Shown here one piece after another: positions 1 through 10,217 of a stretch of 64,000 nucleotides of DNA. Origin of the DNA: Podocnemis expansa (lineage: Eukaryota > Chordata > Testudines > Podocnemididae). The stretch is from the NCBI GenBank assembly GCA_007922195.1, contig ML681991.1, forward strand, positions 45,270,955 through 45,334,954. The letters are read 5' to 3'. Below the pieces are notes generated by a model. It made no database searches and had not been told where the DNA came from. It saw nothing but the letters and a program-made list of their open reading frames with translations. Each line of letters starts with the position of its first letter. Positions within the stretch are counted from its first letter, which is position 1. The position numbers and the translations under genes were made by a program.

Positions 1-615
1 TGCCATGGAATGGAACAGAGCCCAGCTCTTATTGCCCTGCAGGGAGCCCATGGGCAGCCCTGCCATGGTGCAGAGGGGAGCCCAGCTCTCATTACCTTGC
101 AGGGAGCCCACGGGGAGCCCTGCCAAGGAGCAGAGGGGGGCCCAGCCTTCATTGCCCTGCAGGGAGCCCATGGGGAGACCTTCCATGGAGCAGAGGGGAG
201 CCCGGCCTTCATTGCCCTGCACGGAGTCCATGGGGAGCCCTGCCAGGTAGCAGAGGGGAGCCCGGCTCTTGTTGCTCTTCAGGGAGCCCATGGGGAGCCC
301 TGCCATGGAGCAGAGGCAAGCCCAGCTCTCATTGCCCTGCAGGGAGCCCACGGGGAGCCCAGCCACGGAGCAGAGGGGGGCCCAGCCTTCATTACCCTGC
401 AGGGAGCCCATGGGGAGCCTTGCCATGGAGCAGAAGGGAGCCCAGCTCTCATTACCTTGCAGGGAGCCCATGGGGAGCCCTGCCACGGAGCAGAGGGGAG
501 TCCGCCCCTCATTGCGCTTCAGGGAGCCCATGGGGAAACTTGCCATGGAGCTGAGGGGAGACCGGCTCTCATTGCCCTGGAGGGAGCCCAGACGGAGCCC
601 TGCCACGGAGCAGAG
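1..615 (+). repeat. 60-bp tandem repeat inside the coding region
   Basis: Ten consecutive units of exactly 60 bp, each beginning near TGCCATGGAGCAGAGG, differ by scattered substitutions and show no length change. The array is cut by the left window edge, so its total copy number is unknown. Each unit encodes 20 residues. Confidence 0.95.
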
Positions 616-1005
616 AGTACCATGGCTCAGAGTCTGGAGATGAATGCACAGCAACATCTCCAGGCTGGAGTGTACCAATGTGCCATCGCTGAGCAAGAGG
701 GAGTCCCGGCTGAGACCCCTACCTCCCCTGCTGACTCGGCACAGGAGAGCCCATTCCAGTGCCCTGAGTGCCAAAAGTGCTTTGGCCGCAGTTCATACCT
801 GGTGAAGCACCGGCGGATCCATGGGGCAGGGAAGCCCCACCAGTGCCCCCAGTGTGGCAAGTGCTTCAGCCAACGGTCATACCTCTGCAAACACCGCCGG
901 ATCCATGCTGTGGCTGCCGGTAAGCCCCATGAGTGTGCGCTGTGTGGCAAGCGCTTCAGCCTTCGCTCCTATCTGTGCAAACACCGCCGGATCCATGCCA
1001 GATAG
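1..1005 (+). CDS. C2H2 zinc-finger protein, 3' end (partial at left edge)
   Basis: The reading frame is open from base 1 and ends at TAG 1003-1005. The first ATG, at 10, sits inside a repeat unit, so the true start probably lies upstream of the window. From that ATG the protein has 331 residues. Residues 1 to about 205 are ten copies of a 20-residue unit (consensus GSPALIALQGAHGEPCHGAE). A short acidic spacer follows, then three C2H2 fingers at residues 249-271, 277-299 and 307-329, all with intact Cys and His ligands. The linkers are GAGKP and AVAAGKP instead of the usual TGEKP. A protein of this type would be a nuclear DNA-binding factor; its target cannot be read from the sequence. Because the repeat period is divisible by three, the other frames also stay open, so the frame choice rests on continuity with the fingers. 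Confidence 0.7.
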   Translation, partial: CHGMEQSPALIALQGAHGQPCHGAEGSPALITLQGAHGEPCQGAEGGPAFIALQGAHGETFHGAEGSPAFIALHGVHGEPCQVAEGSPALVALQGAHGEPCHGAEASPALIALQGAHGEPSHGAEGGPAFITLQGAHGEPCHGAEGSPALITLQGAHGEPCHGAEGSPPLIALQGAHGETCHGAEGRPALIALEGAQTEPCHGAESTMAQSLEMNAQQHLQAGVYQCAIAEQEGVPAETPTSPADSAQESPFQCPECQKCFGRSSYLVKHRRIHGAGKPHQCPQCGKCFSQRSYLCKHRRIHAVAAGKPHECALCGKRFSLRSYLCKHRRIHAR

Positions 1006-3988
1006 AGCCAGTCCCTGGGCCAGGGAGCAAGGCAGCCGTCACAGGCCATTTGTGGTGCTTGACTCAAGGGGGCATTGCACTAGGAGCTGATGGCGTCTCC
1101 CTTTGCAGGCTGTGGCCCAGGAGCTATGGGGATGGATGTGTAGGAGGAAGGCCAGGGCCAAGGGGTGCTACCAGTTGTGAGGTGGATCCTTATGGGAGTG
1201 GCTGGGGAGAGCCCATTTGATAGTGTTTGCTGTGAATAATTGTATCTCAGAGGGGGAAGTGCTCCAATTTGAATGTGTCTTCTCTCAGCTGCTCTTCGGG
1301 GAAAGTGGTGTAGGGCCAGGACCATGGACCCAGACTGAGGGTACTAAAACATAGAGCTGGGAGGTCTCAGGAGAGATCCCAAGTTGAATGTCGCCTGAGT
1401 GCCCATGCAGCTGCTCCTGGGGGGACCACATCTCCATCAACATGGTGCACCTCATAAACGCAGCTGGCATAGCAGCACCTCATCCAGGGCTGGGAGCCCC
1501 AAGAGGGCATCAGGCACCCCAGCTCCTGCTGGAATAGGCTGTAATCCCCCTTTGGGAGTCCAGTTAGGTGCTCTACCCTCAGGGTAACACCAGCCTGGCA
1601 GCTAGGGCACTGTGGGGCAAGTCAGGACCTCCCATGCTCTATGGACCCACTACGTCCCTCCACCCCTGCTGTATGTGGACAGTTGGAGCTTTTACTCCCA
1701 ATCCATGGGGTGTGAAGGTCAGGCAGGGAGACCCCAGCTGCAGATGACATTGGCTGCCACATGTGGCCTGTGAGTAGGGTTTAGTGTCTCCCATTGGGTA
1801 AGAGTTACAGGCGATCCTGCAGCTGGAGGTTAAAGTCAAGCAGAATGGAGGCAAAAGCTGTTATCAGCAATGGCAACAAGACATGGGATTCACCATCTCT
1901 CAATGGCTTCACACCTGATTGGGAGGCATGTCTTAGCCAGACACTGGCCTCTGAGCTCAGTCTGCAGCTGTGATGTGCAGAGGCTGTGGCCCTTCTTGAC
2001 TGCACGCACCATGACTAGTGTCTGGCTCCAGCAGGCAGGGATGGGCTCTGTGCTGTGGCTAATGGGTGGTTGGTGGTTCCAGGCTCTAGGGGATGGGGAT
2101 CCTGTTTCTGGAAATCCAGAGGGGTCAGGCAAAGGTTTGAGTTTAGTTCCAGTTGGGGGGGGGGTAGGGAGGGGAGGGCTGGTTGGTTCTGCCTTTTGTG
2201 TCGTTTTTGAGTCTGTAATAAAAAGCTCCATTTCTTTCCCTGTGCCAGGGCTCGTTCTGTGCTCCAGATGGAGGCCAAGGGTACCGAAGGCAGCTGTCTC
2301 CACAGCAAGAGAATGGGGTATGGGGTTGCGCTGCTGGTGGAGGGCAGTTGGGGAGTTGGAGTGCCTGGATATACAGATGTACCCTGGTGGCCTGTCCAGA
2401 GCCCCTGCCTGGTTCATGCTAGTGGTCTGTACCCCTGGGTTTGTGCGTGGTGCACCTCAGCCTTGGCAAAGAGCTAATTCCACCTGCCCCCATTGTCTAC
2501 TTTGCTCTCTCTCACCCCATGTGGCTGGCTTTGGCCTGGGCAAGGAATTGGAGCAGCTGGTTCCAGCTAACTCATGGTACTGTCAGAGCAAACGTGGCAA
2601 GCAAAGAAGAGTTAGCGGAAGGCCATAACTGAGATCCGGGCATTTCCCTGGGCTCTTTGAGAGGCCTTGAAGCTGAGCCCTTGCAGCTAGTGGAGGAATA
2701 GCCGCAAGGGTGAGTCAGATGGGGGAGTGAATTCCACCAGGGTATCAGGCCTGGGAGAATGTGACTGGAGCAGAGGAGAAATGAGCTGAGTTACTGACTG
2801 GGTGAGAGCTGCCTGGGGAGATGCAGGGGGTGATAAAGACTGGGAAAGCATGCATACAGAAAACACCAAGTTTGAGGGCGTGGTGCCTGGGGCACCCCTT
2901 GGCTGAGGGAGGGAGACACTGAAACAAGGCTTTCCTGGGGTATCTACAGTTCAGCTGGGTCTAGGAGCTGGGATCACAGCTTGCTCCAGGGTGGTTCCTT
3001 CATCTCATCTCACACCTGGCCCCATTCTGCCCTACTGGTGCTGCACCTCCAGGCCTAGGGGACAGTGCCCATGGGGTAACACAGCTGCAGTATGGGTGGT
3101 GGGCCCTTGTCCTGCCAGCAGAAGGTGCAGGTGCCAGCCAAGCTTGTAGGTGGCAAAGCAGAAACCCATGTGCAGGGAGAGGAAGGGATGTGGTCCACTC
3201 TTAGTACTGATCATGAGCTCACAAGCAGCCTTCTGGAGCAAATGCTGCCCAGGGGAGGTTTGTCAGCAAGGGGCTAAAGCAAAGCTGCTGCCTGCTGTAC
3301 AGATCCACACCTGGCCATTTATTGTGGGCCATGACAGCCTGAGATGAGCCCCCAGTGTGCCCTGTATCCAGCCCCCAGGCAGCCCTGGAGCTAGTGGAAA
3401 TGCTGTAGATGAGCCCCATGGACAGAGAGGCTGTCTGCCTCAAGGGAACTGTCCCCATGTGTGCAAAACCTGCACCTGACAGTCAGAATCTAGGCCACAT
3501 CAACTCCAGCCAATGGCTCTGACCATGTCAGCTAATAGCTGAGTCCTGTCTCAATAATCTCCCTGTGTTGGTGCTGACAGACCCAGCTTTAACATCCCCA
3601 CCCCTCCCAGGTGAACTCAAGCAGTAACTTGCCAATAACTTGCTGCTTGAGGCTGTTTGCCAGCTCTCAGCACAGGCGCATGAGGCTTTTTCTGAGCCCT
3701 TCCCCAGTTGGTGCCTTTTTGCAGCATGAAACCCAGATTTGGACACAAGCTCCTGTAATAGTCCCACTCAGGCCCTATTTGGTGGTGAGCCTTCCAGATG
3801 CTACTGCATGGGCCTGTTTGAATAACCACAGGTCCAGGAGCCCAGCATTTTGTTTTTGCCACTGCTGAGTCCTAGCACCTCGGATTTGCCACCTTACTTC
3901 TGACAGTAAAAATATTGCTTGAGCCCAGCCCCTCATTACTTGCATGCTAACGCCTCTTTCATCACACAAGCAGGGCAGGCTCAAGGGG
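1006..3988. other. Non-coding stretch downstream of the edge zinc-finger gene
   Basis: No convincing exon, RNA gene or named repeat was seen. It contains the candidate poly(A) signal at 2217. Short open frames here have no recognisable domains and several overlap on both strands. Confidence 0.5.
2217..2222 (+). promoter_or_regulatory. Candidate poly(A) signal (AATAAA)
   Basis: AATAAA lies about 1.2 kb after the stop at 1005 and is followed by a T-rich and GT-containing stretch. It is a plausible 3' end for the left-edge zinc-finger transcript. Nothing else supports it. Confidence 0.35.
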
Positions 3989-4265
3989 TTGTGGTGCCCC
4001 AAGCCAAATTTTGATTTGGTGCCCCCCCCCCCCCAATCTCATTCATGGAGGTTGAAAACAGTTTTCCAAAGTGCATAAATCTCCAGCCTGCAGAGGGATT
4101 TAAAGCGCACTCTGCCTCCATGACTTAAGCTGCAGGTTGACTAACAGTGCCTGAGCTGCTAGGAAAACGTTGAAGAGGTGGGAGCCAGCCTGATCTTCAG
4201 GGGGGCTAGGCGCCCCTACGAACTGTCACCTGAGGCCATGTCTGTCTTTTGCCTCACAGTAGAGC
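3989..4265. repeat. Interspersed repeat, copy A of a ~280-bp family
   Basis: It matches 14314-14588 along nearly its whole length in the same orientation, with few substitutions. Both copies begin at a CACCCCAAGCC-type edge with a C-rich run and end at CCTCACAGTAGAG. I do not recognise the family. Confidence 0.85.
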
Positions 4266-4919
4266 TCGCCCTGCCCACAAGAAGCATGGCTTTAGCCAAT
4301 AAACACAGTGTGGCAGTAGCAGGTTGTGACCAGTTCATTGTACTCCCTAAGTCCTTAACAGAGTCCTTGCCTGCTGTGGGTCAGGACCCCCATGCCACAG
4401 GGCAGTCTGTATTCTTCACATCTATCATGTGTTCTCATTTGATGGCATTAAATGGCCTAGTTTTCAGATGGACCCAGCCAGCGCTTCCCATCCTAATGGC
4501 ATTTCCTGCTCTGGGTTAGCTGTGAACAGTACCGGACACACAGTGGTACTGGTCAGCATTATCACTGATAATGATACTGACCCACTTTGGGCCTAGAGGT
4601 CCCACTAGAAACACCCCTGCTCCATGACAGTCCAGTTCCTTTTTGTCTAGTCCACTTAACAAGAGATTTGGGGCAAATTTAATCACTGAAACCATCAGCA
4701 GTACCCTTACTCTAGTCTCATCTCCCTGGAAGACCTACACAAAGCCTGGGGAAGGAACTGGCATCTAGCCAGCCTACATTAATGGTGAGCTCCATCATCA
4801 CATGGGTAGTTTTCCAAAATGGTTCCAAATCCCCTGTAACAACGGACAGACAGACTGCTCTAACCCAAACCATCAGTGTCAGCACCATGCCAAGGCTTCT
4901 GCTAAGATCATGACTGATG
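4266..4919. other. Intergenic, nothing recognised
   Basis: No exon-like sequence, RNA gene or known repeat was seen between the 280-bp repeat and the hAT element. Confidence 0.4.
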
Positions 4920-4927
4920 ATCTAGAG

Positions 4928-5097
4928 CAGGGGTCTTGAACTCGTATCACCACAAAGGCCACACAAGGACTAGTGTATTAGCCCTGGGGCTGCACCGCTG
5001 AAACCTCTTCATACAACAATACTGCAAATATCAGTACCAATCATGTTGTTGTGGGCCACAGGAAATAGATTTAAGGGCTGCATGTTTGAGACCCCTG
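4928..5097. mobile_element. Non-autonomous hAT element (170 bp)
   Basis: The ends are inverted: CAGGGGTCTTGAAC at the left, and the complement of the right end reads CAGGGGTCTCAAAC. Flanks ATCTAGAG (4920-4927) and ATCTAGAA (5098-5105) form an 8-bp target-site duplication, as expected for hAT. It has no coding capacity. Relatives are at 9519, 53030 and 62327. Confidence 0.85.
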
Positions 5098-5105
5098 ATC
5101 TAGAA

Positions 5106-5725
5106 AATAGAACCAGGACACAGTGAACCCAGACTGATTCATTGGGTCTGATGGGGTGGGCTGTGCAACCATCCTGCTGCCCTTAAGGCCTCAACAAGCA
5201 AACTGGAGGACTCAGATAGGCCAGAAGGGGCAGATGGGAGCATCACAGCTGCATCCCCCCACTCTCCTTTGACCCCTGGATTCACCATGATTCCATCAGG
5301 CCTTTGTGGGTCTGGCTCTGAGACCAGCAGGCCAGGTCAGATGGGTTCAGAGCCAGTGGTAGGTAGGTCCCAACCATCTCCTAGGATGTGACTCCAGGGT
5401 TCCTGCTGTCATCCTGTTCCCATGGGCACTGTGTTCCTCACTGCTCCATCTCTGCTCCCAGCTAAGGGCCTGTCAGATGGGCAAGAGCTGTATATGGCAA
5501 ACCCCCGCGGGCACAAAAGGGAAGTCAGGCTGCTGCAGGAATAAAAACCTTTCTGGATAGCTTTCCCTTTCTAAGGCTGTGACCATTGGTTAGCTGGTTC
5601 CGTGCCTTTAAAAGAAGTGTAGGTTAGTGGTGGGTGTGGCCGTGTATGGGACATGAACCCCAAATGAGTGTGACAGCTTAGCACATGACAGTGACAGCCT
5701 GTTAACATCAGACTCTCTGGGCCCG
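5106..5725. other. Intergenic, nothing recognised
   Basis: Unique-looking sequence downstream of the minus-strand zinc-finger gene, with no exon or RNA signature seen. Confidence 0.4.
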
Positions 5726-5731
5726 TTTATT
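5726..5731 (-). promoter_or_regulatory. Candidate poly(A) signal for the minus-strand zinc-finger gene
   Basis: TTTATT on the plus strand reads AATAAA on the minus strand, about 95 bp past the stop codon of the ten-finger exon. Confidence 0.5.
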
Positions 5732-5823
5732 CCAGCTAAATTAACGCAGCACTCGTACATGGCACCAGCTTCCCTCCCCCAGTCCCTGGCCCGTGGCTCC
5801 TCATGCCCCAGGAGCACCCGGCA

Positions 5824-7263
5824 CTAATCATGGAGTCTCTGGTGGCGGACGAGCGCTGAGCTCTGGCTGAAACCAGCACCACATTCATGGCAGGTGAAGG
5901 GCCGCTCCCCAGTGTGGACATGTCGGTGCCGGAGCAGCGCGGAGCTGACAGCAAAGCAGCGCCCGCACTCAGTGCAGCAAAAGGGTGCCTCCCCAGAGTG
6001 CCTGCGGCGGTGCTGGCGGAGGGTGGCACGGGCAGCAAAGGTGGCCCCACAGTCCCGGCAAGTGAAGGGGCGCTGGCCAGCATGCAGGCGTTGGTGGTGC
6101 TGCAGTGTGGCAGCCCGGGTGAAGCCCTTGCCACAGTCGGCGCACTCGAAGGGGCGCTCGCCCGTATGCAGTCGTTGGTGCTGGATCAGCGCCGTCGCCT
6201 GGGCGAAGCGCTCCCGACACTGCCCACAGCAGAAGGGACGTTCCCCAGTGTGGGTGCGACAGTGGGCCACCAGGTGGGCACTGCGAGCAAAGGCGGCTCC
6301 GCAGTCCTGGCAGGCAAACGGGCGCTCGCCAGTGTGAGAGCGCTGGTGTCGCAGCAGATTGGAGCTCTGGCTGAAGCCCCGGCCACACTCAGCGCAGCGG
6401 AAGGGGCGCTCACCGGTGTGGGACTGGCGATGCCGGGCCAGGTCTGCCTTGGTGCCGAAGTTCCGGTCGCAGTCGCCACAGTGAAAGGGACGTTCGCCAG
6501 TGTGGGTGCGCCGGTGCTGGGCAAGGTTGGCATTCTGGGTGAATCGCTTTCCGCACTCAGGGCAGGCGAAGGGGCGCTCCCCTGTGTGGGTCCGTGTGTG
6601 CTTCACCAGGCGGGCGCTCACAGCAAAGCCGCGGCCGCATTCGGCGCACACATAGCGCTGCTGAGCTCCCGGGCGTGGAGAGAGAGGGTCGGTGGGGGGC
6701 TCTGGGTGCTGCCCAGCGCCACTTCTCCTGGTCGACCGCCGCAGGCTCTCAACCCGTTCTGAGCTCTGGCAAACATTCGGCTGGACCCTGTCCGGCTGGG
6801 GAGTTCTCTCCTCTCTCCCTGTGCCGTCTGCTGGGACAGAGAAGAATCTGACGTGACTAACTCCCTGCACTGTGGCAAGGGGACCCTGTAGTAACACACA
6901 CACCCCTATCCCAATTATCCTCTGCTTATAGAACTGGGAGCTAGAGTCTCGTTTGCAAACCTGCCACAGGGTAGGGAGGAGGGCCAGTTCTGCCCCACAT
7001 CCTGGCTAAGTAGCAGACATGAGGGAAGGGGGTTTTTCTCCAGAGCTAGTGGACCATATTGCGGGCCAGATAAATGCAGATGGGTCATGCTGGGAGCTAG
7101 CAGCAGCTTTGGGGCCATTCAGCACCTTAGTTGGGTTAATCCCTTTCTCACCTGGCTTCGCATCTTGCAGCATCTCCATTTCCTCAGGGCACCCAGGATC
7201 TGGGACTTGCAGCTCCTCCCCACGCTCCATCCTGGAGTTGAGGGCAACCTGGGATGGGGGATC
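5824..7263 (-). CDS. KRAB-B-like / ten-finger C2H2 zinc-finger protein (5' end not found)
   Basis: Two exons are visible. The upstream one (7263-7152) has a good acceptor (CCCCAACAG) and donor (GTGAGAAAG). It encodes a KRAB B-box-like segment containing NSRMERGEELQVPD. The last exon (6830-5824) follows a pyrimidine-rich acceptor; the phase matches, with G plus CA giving Ala. It encodes ten C2H2 fingers with HTGERPF-type linkers and all metal ligands present, ending just after the last finger. KRAB zinc-finger proteins normally act as nuclear repressors by recruiting TRIM28. The A-box, which does that recruiting, was not found between 7264 and the CpG island near 9 kb. It may be divergent, further away or absent. 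The open frame extending to 6903 is intron read-through. Confidence 0.8.
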
Positions 7264-7973
7264 CTGTTGGGGAGAGAGGGGAAGGAGCTGGTGAAGCCAG
7301 GGACTAAACTGGATTCCCCAGGCCCTGACCCCATTTCCAAACCCGGTTCCTCCTGGATCTCCCAGGATGCAGTGGCTCCAGACTGTCCATCTCTGACAAA
7401 ACCTTGCTACACCCTAGCTCCCAGCTCCTCCAAGCAACTGTGTCCTTTGGGTAGCCCTTTGCTACCAAAGCCCCTCTCCCTAGCTAGCAATATCTGGGCC
7501 ACAAACTGGAGGGGAAGATGCCAGCCTCTGCAGCATTTCAGCCCTCAAGAGAAGGGACTCACTGTGCAGGGCTGCTCCCTGGAGTGTGGCGAAGGTGGGT
7601 CACATACAGACATTAGGAGAGGCCTGGTGAGAAATAACAATGTAAGTGCACGGGGAATCTTGGGAGGAACAGCATGCACAGCTCCAGACACACTGGAAAC
7701 TGGGGGGTCTTTGGGGGCAAGCCCTGGGCTGAGGAATGAACCTGTCCAGTGAGTTAGGCCAGCCCAGACCTCCCTGCACCAGGCCTGTTGCTCTCTTCCC
7801 TGAGCCTGGAGCACCATGTTCTCTGTGACTGCTGGACAAGTGCCTGAGGGCTGTGCTGGGGCTGCCATCTCTAGGTGACTTCAGGGCCAAACTGGAGGCT
7901 CTTTGGGCAAAGATATAAGTCACTGGGCTCAAAAGTGAATGAAACGCTAGGCCAGTGCAGTGACCAGGCCTAG
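7264..7973. other. Probable intron of the KRAB-like zinc-finger gene
   Basis: It lies between the B-box-like exon and the next repeat. I looked for a KRAB A-box in all frames on the minus strand and saw none. Confidence 0.35.
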
Positions 7974-8368
7974 GTTTACCAGATACCAAAGCATGGAAAG
8001 GACAGGGAAGTATGAAAAGGAGGACATTGGAGGACACATGTAGTATTAATGTAATAGTCTTCTGTTTTTAGGGGGCCCTGGAATGCTTTCCCCTAAAAAT
8101 AAATTATTCCGTGGCATTCCAGCATACTTTAACCCCTATAAGTAAAAAGCCAGACAAAATCATGTAGAATAGAATCAAATCAAATCAAATCATAGGGTTG
8201 GAAGGGACCTCATGAGATCATCGAGTCCAACCCTCTGGGTCTTGAACTCAGGACCTTCTGCATATTAAGCAGAGGTGCTAGCCCCTACACTATGTATTTT
8301 AAAATGCCTTCCAGCTAGAGGACGTGAGGGTAAAAAGGACATGTTCTTTTGCCTGACATCTGGTAACG
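7974..8368. mobile_element. GGTTACCAGAT-ended palindromic element with a nested SINE
   Basis: It starts at GTTTACCAGATACC and ends at ATCTGGTAACGC, so the ends are inverted. The body is shared with copies at 9999, 12811, 15507 and 60439. A SINE is inserted at 8167-8291. The family name is unknown to me. Confidence 0.75.
8167..8291 (-). mobile_element. tRNA-derived SINE with CR1-like tail
   Basis: On the minus strand it reads a tRNA-like head (anticodon-arm-like CTGCTTAATATGCAG, B-box-like GAGTTCAAGAC). A CR1-like 3' end containing GGTCCCTTCCAACC follows, then a TTTGA-repeat tail. ATGTA flanks both sides as a short target-site duplication. Turtle SINEs with CR1-like 3' ends are known, which supports the organism call. 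Confidence 0.75.
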
Positions 8369-8859
8369 CTAACCAGGCCTGACTTGGACAAGGTGGGTTT
8401 GGTTTGAGCCAGGGCCATTTTTCCCCAATGTCAATTTTTCCTTCAGCTTTTGTTTTGGGCCCGAAGCAGGGGACCCCCAGAGTGGTCTGTGAGGTGCGTC
8501 TCCCACAAGCCCGGACAGGCCCATCTTGGCTGAGACATCCAGCCAGGCTGGATTTAGAGCGGGAGAAGCCACTCGTGCCTGCGCTGGGCGGTCTGCAAGG
8601 TGCTTCCTCTGCTCAGGGGACCCCTCCAGCACCCTGGGGCCCACTAATCCCTTCCTGCGCCAGCTGCCCACCCTGCCAGCCCTGGGGTGCCCTCCCCAGG
8701 ACCTGGCTGCCACCGGGGATCCTTTGTGGGGATCGGGGAAGGAGCCAGGCGAGGTCGGGAGGGGAGGGCCCCTAGTGCCAGTCCTGGCTTTGGGGTGCCA
8801 GACCTTTGGGGCCCTCCAGCAGGGAGACCAGCTGCCCCGGCCCCGGGGGATCAGGCAAT

Positions 8860-9200
8860 CCGGTCCCGCTCTCCAAACCCGGCCGGGCTCCTGCCGGGCC
8901 AGCGCGTGTCCCCTGTTCCCGGGGCCAGGGCAGCCGGGAGCCCCGGGCTGCGGCCGCTTGACCGGCCGCCGCAGCCGGCTCCGGCTCTGCGCGCTGGGCG
9001 GGGCGGGGCGCGGGCAGCCAGCGAGCGGCGGAGCCGGCGCTCCGGAGTCAGCCCCCTCTGGCGGCGCCTGCTGCTCCCGCCTGGCTCCGAATCCGAATCC
9101 GAATCCGAATCCGAATTCGATTCCGCCCGGAGCGGATCCGCCGCCGGCCCATGCAAGCCTGATCCTGACCCCTGGCACCCCCTGTCCAGCCCCCAAAGAA
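8860..9200. promoter_or_regulatory. CpG island, candidate promoter
   Basis: A dense CpG stretch includes GGGCGGGGCGGGGCG (Sp1-type sites) at about 8997 and a hexanucleotide repeat. It lies upstream of the minus-strand KRAB-like gene and could be its promoter, but no first exon could be joined to it. Confidence 0.5.
9087..9124. repeat. (CCGAAT)n hexanucleotide repeat
   Basis: Five exact CCGAAT units are followed by a degenerate one. The apparent Ser-Asp or Phe-Gly reading frames over it are products of the repeat. Confidence 0.95.
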
Positions 9201-9339
9201 GGGTCTGGCTGTGCCTAGGGCGGGGTGGGCTGGCTCTCTTGGGCGGCTTGTCTGGCTCCCTTTGTTCTAGGTGCTGCAGAGATGCCCACTCAGATCCGCC
9301 CCCCATGATGCCAAGCAAAAATCCCATGATGCTAGATAG

Positions 9340-9475
9340 CAGTATTCTCCCCAGGATTTGAAATTAAGGGGGTGCTGGGGTGTTCCCTAAATTGGTATAA
9401 TGCTGTTACTAGCTGACACCAGGGGGGGTGTTGGGAAATTCAGCAGAGTGTATGGGGGTGTTAGGGAAATCCCTG
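9340..9475. mobile_element. Short CAG-ended element (CAGTATTCTCCCC family)
   Basis: It starts CAGTATTCTCCCC and ends GGGAAATCCCTG. Flanks CTAGATAG and CTAGGTAC agree at 6 of 8 positions. Other copies are at 14818-14951 (reverse), 37598-37757 (reverse) and 43199-43346. It is probably a tiny hAT derivative. Confidence 0.65.
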
Positions 9476-9518
9476 CTAGGTACTGCACAGCCTCCCGCAG
9501 CTCAAGGAGTGCCTAGGG

Positions 9519-9728
9519 CAGGGGTCTCAAACACACAGCCCACGGGCCACATGTGGCCCCTAAAGCCATTTCCCGTGGCACTCAAAGGCATGATCATTAC
9601 CGATATTTGCAATATCATTGTATGGAGAGGTTTCAGTGGTGCGGCCCTTGCACTAATGTACTAATCCCCATGCGGCACTCTACTAGTCCTCATAAGGCCC
9701 TCGGTGTGATTTGAGTTTGAGATCCCTG
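9519..9728. mobile_element. Non-autonomous hAT element (210 bp)
   Basis: It starts CAGGGGTCTCAAAC and ends GTTTGAGATCCCTG. The 8-bp flanks GCCTAGGG at 9511-9518 and 9729-9736 are identical, so this is a complete insertion. Confidence 0.9.
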
Positions 9729-10217
9729 GCCTAGGGGGAGGCAGGGATGAGCCAGCTCTGGTTCCAGATGAACAAAGGGCTTCCTCAGGCTCTGCAAGGT
9801 CCTCAGAGCCCATAGGACCAGCTCCCCCCCCAACTCCTCCCCGCTGGGTAAGAGCAGGTTGAGGGTTTGGTGCCAGATTCAAAGCGTGGTGTGTTTGTGT
9901 TAATAACAAGCCAAACTGGACTTGTTCCACCAGAGGTTCTCAGTCCCAGGTTGGTGCAGCACTAGACAGAGAGAAGAGCTACATTACTCCCAGGGCTAGG
10001 GTTACCAGATGTCAGGCAAAAGGAGGACTTGTCCTCCTTTTTACCTTCACATCCTCTGTCCAGCAGGCATTTTAACAATACATGATTTTGTCTGGCTTTT
10101 TACTTACAGTGGTTAAAGCATGCTGGAATGCCCCAGAACACCCTATTTTTAGGGGGAGGTGTTCCAGGGCTCCCCTAAAAACTGAAGAATATTACATTAA
10201 TACTGCATTTTCTCCAT

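Noticed and set aside
5887..6762. Plus-strand frames of up to 291 codons opposite the ten-finger exon
   Set aside because: They are the antisense of repeated zinc-finger codons and show no domain.
8167..8291. Possible tRNA gene on the minus strand
   Set aside because: The tRNA-like part lacks a full acceptor stem and is joined to a CR1-like tail; it is a SINE.
8369..9361. Frames with SDSDSDSDSD or FGFGFGFG runs near 9.1 kb
   Set aside because: Produced by the CCGAAT hexanucleotide repeat in a GC-rich island; all frames are open for composition reasons.
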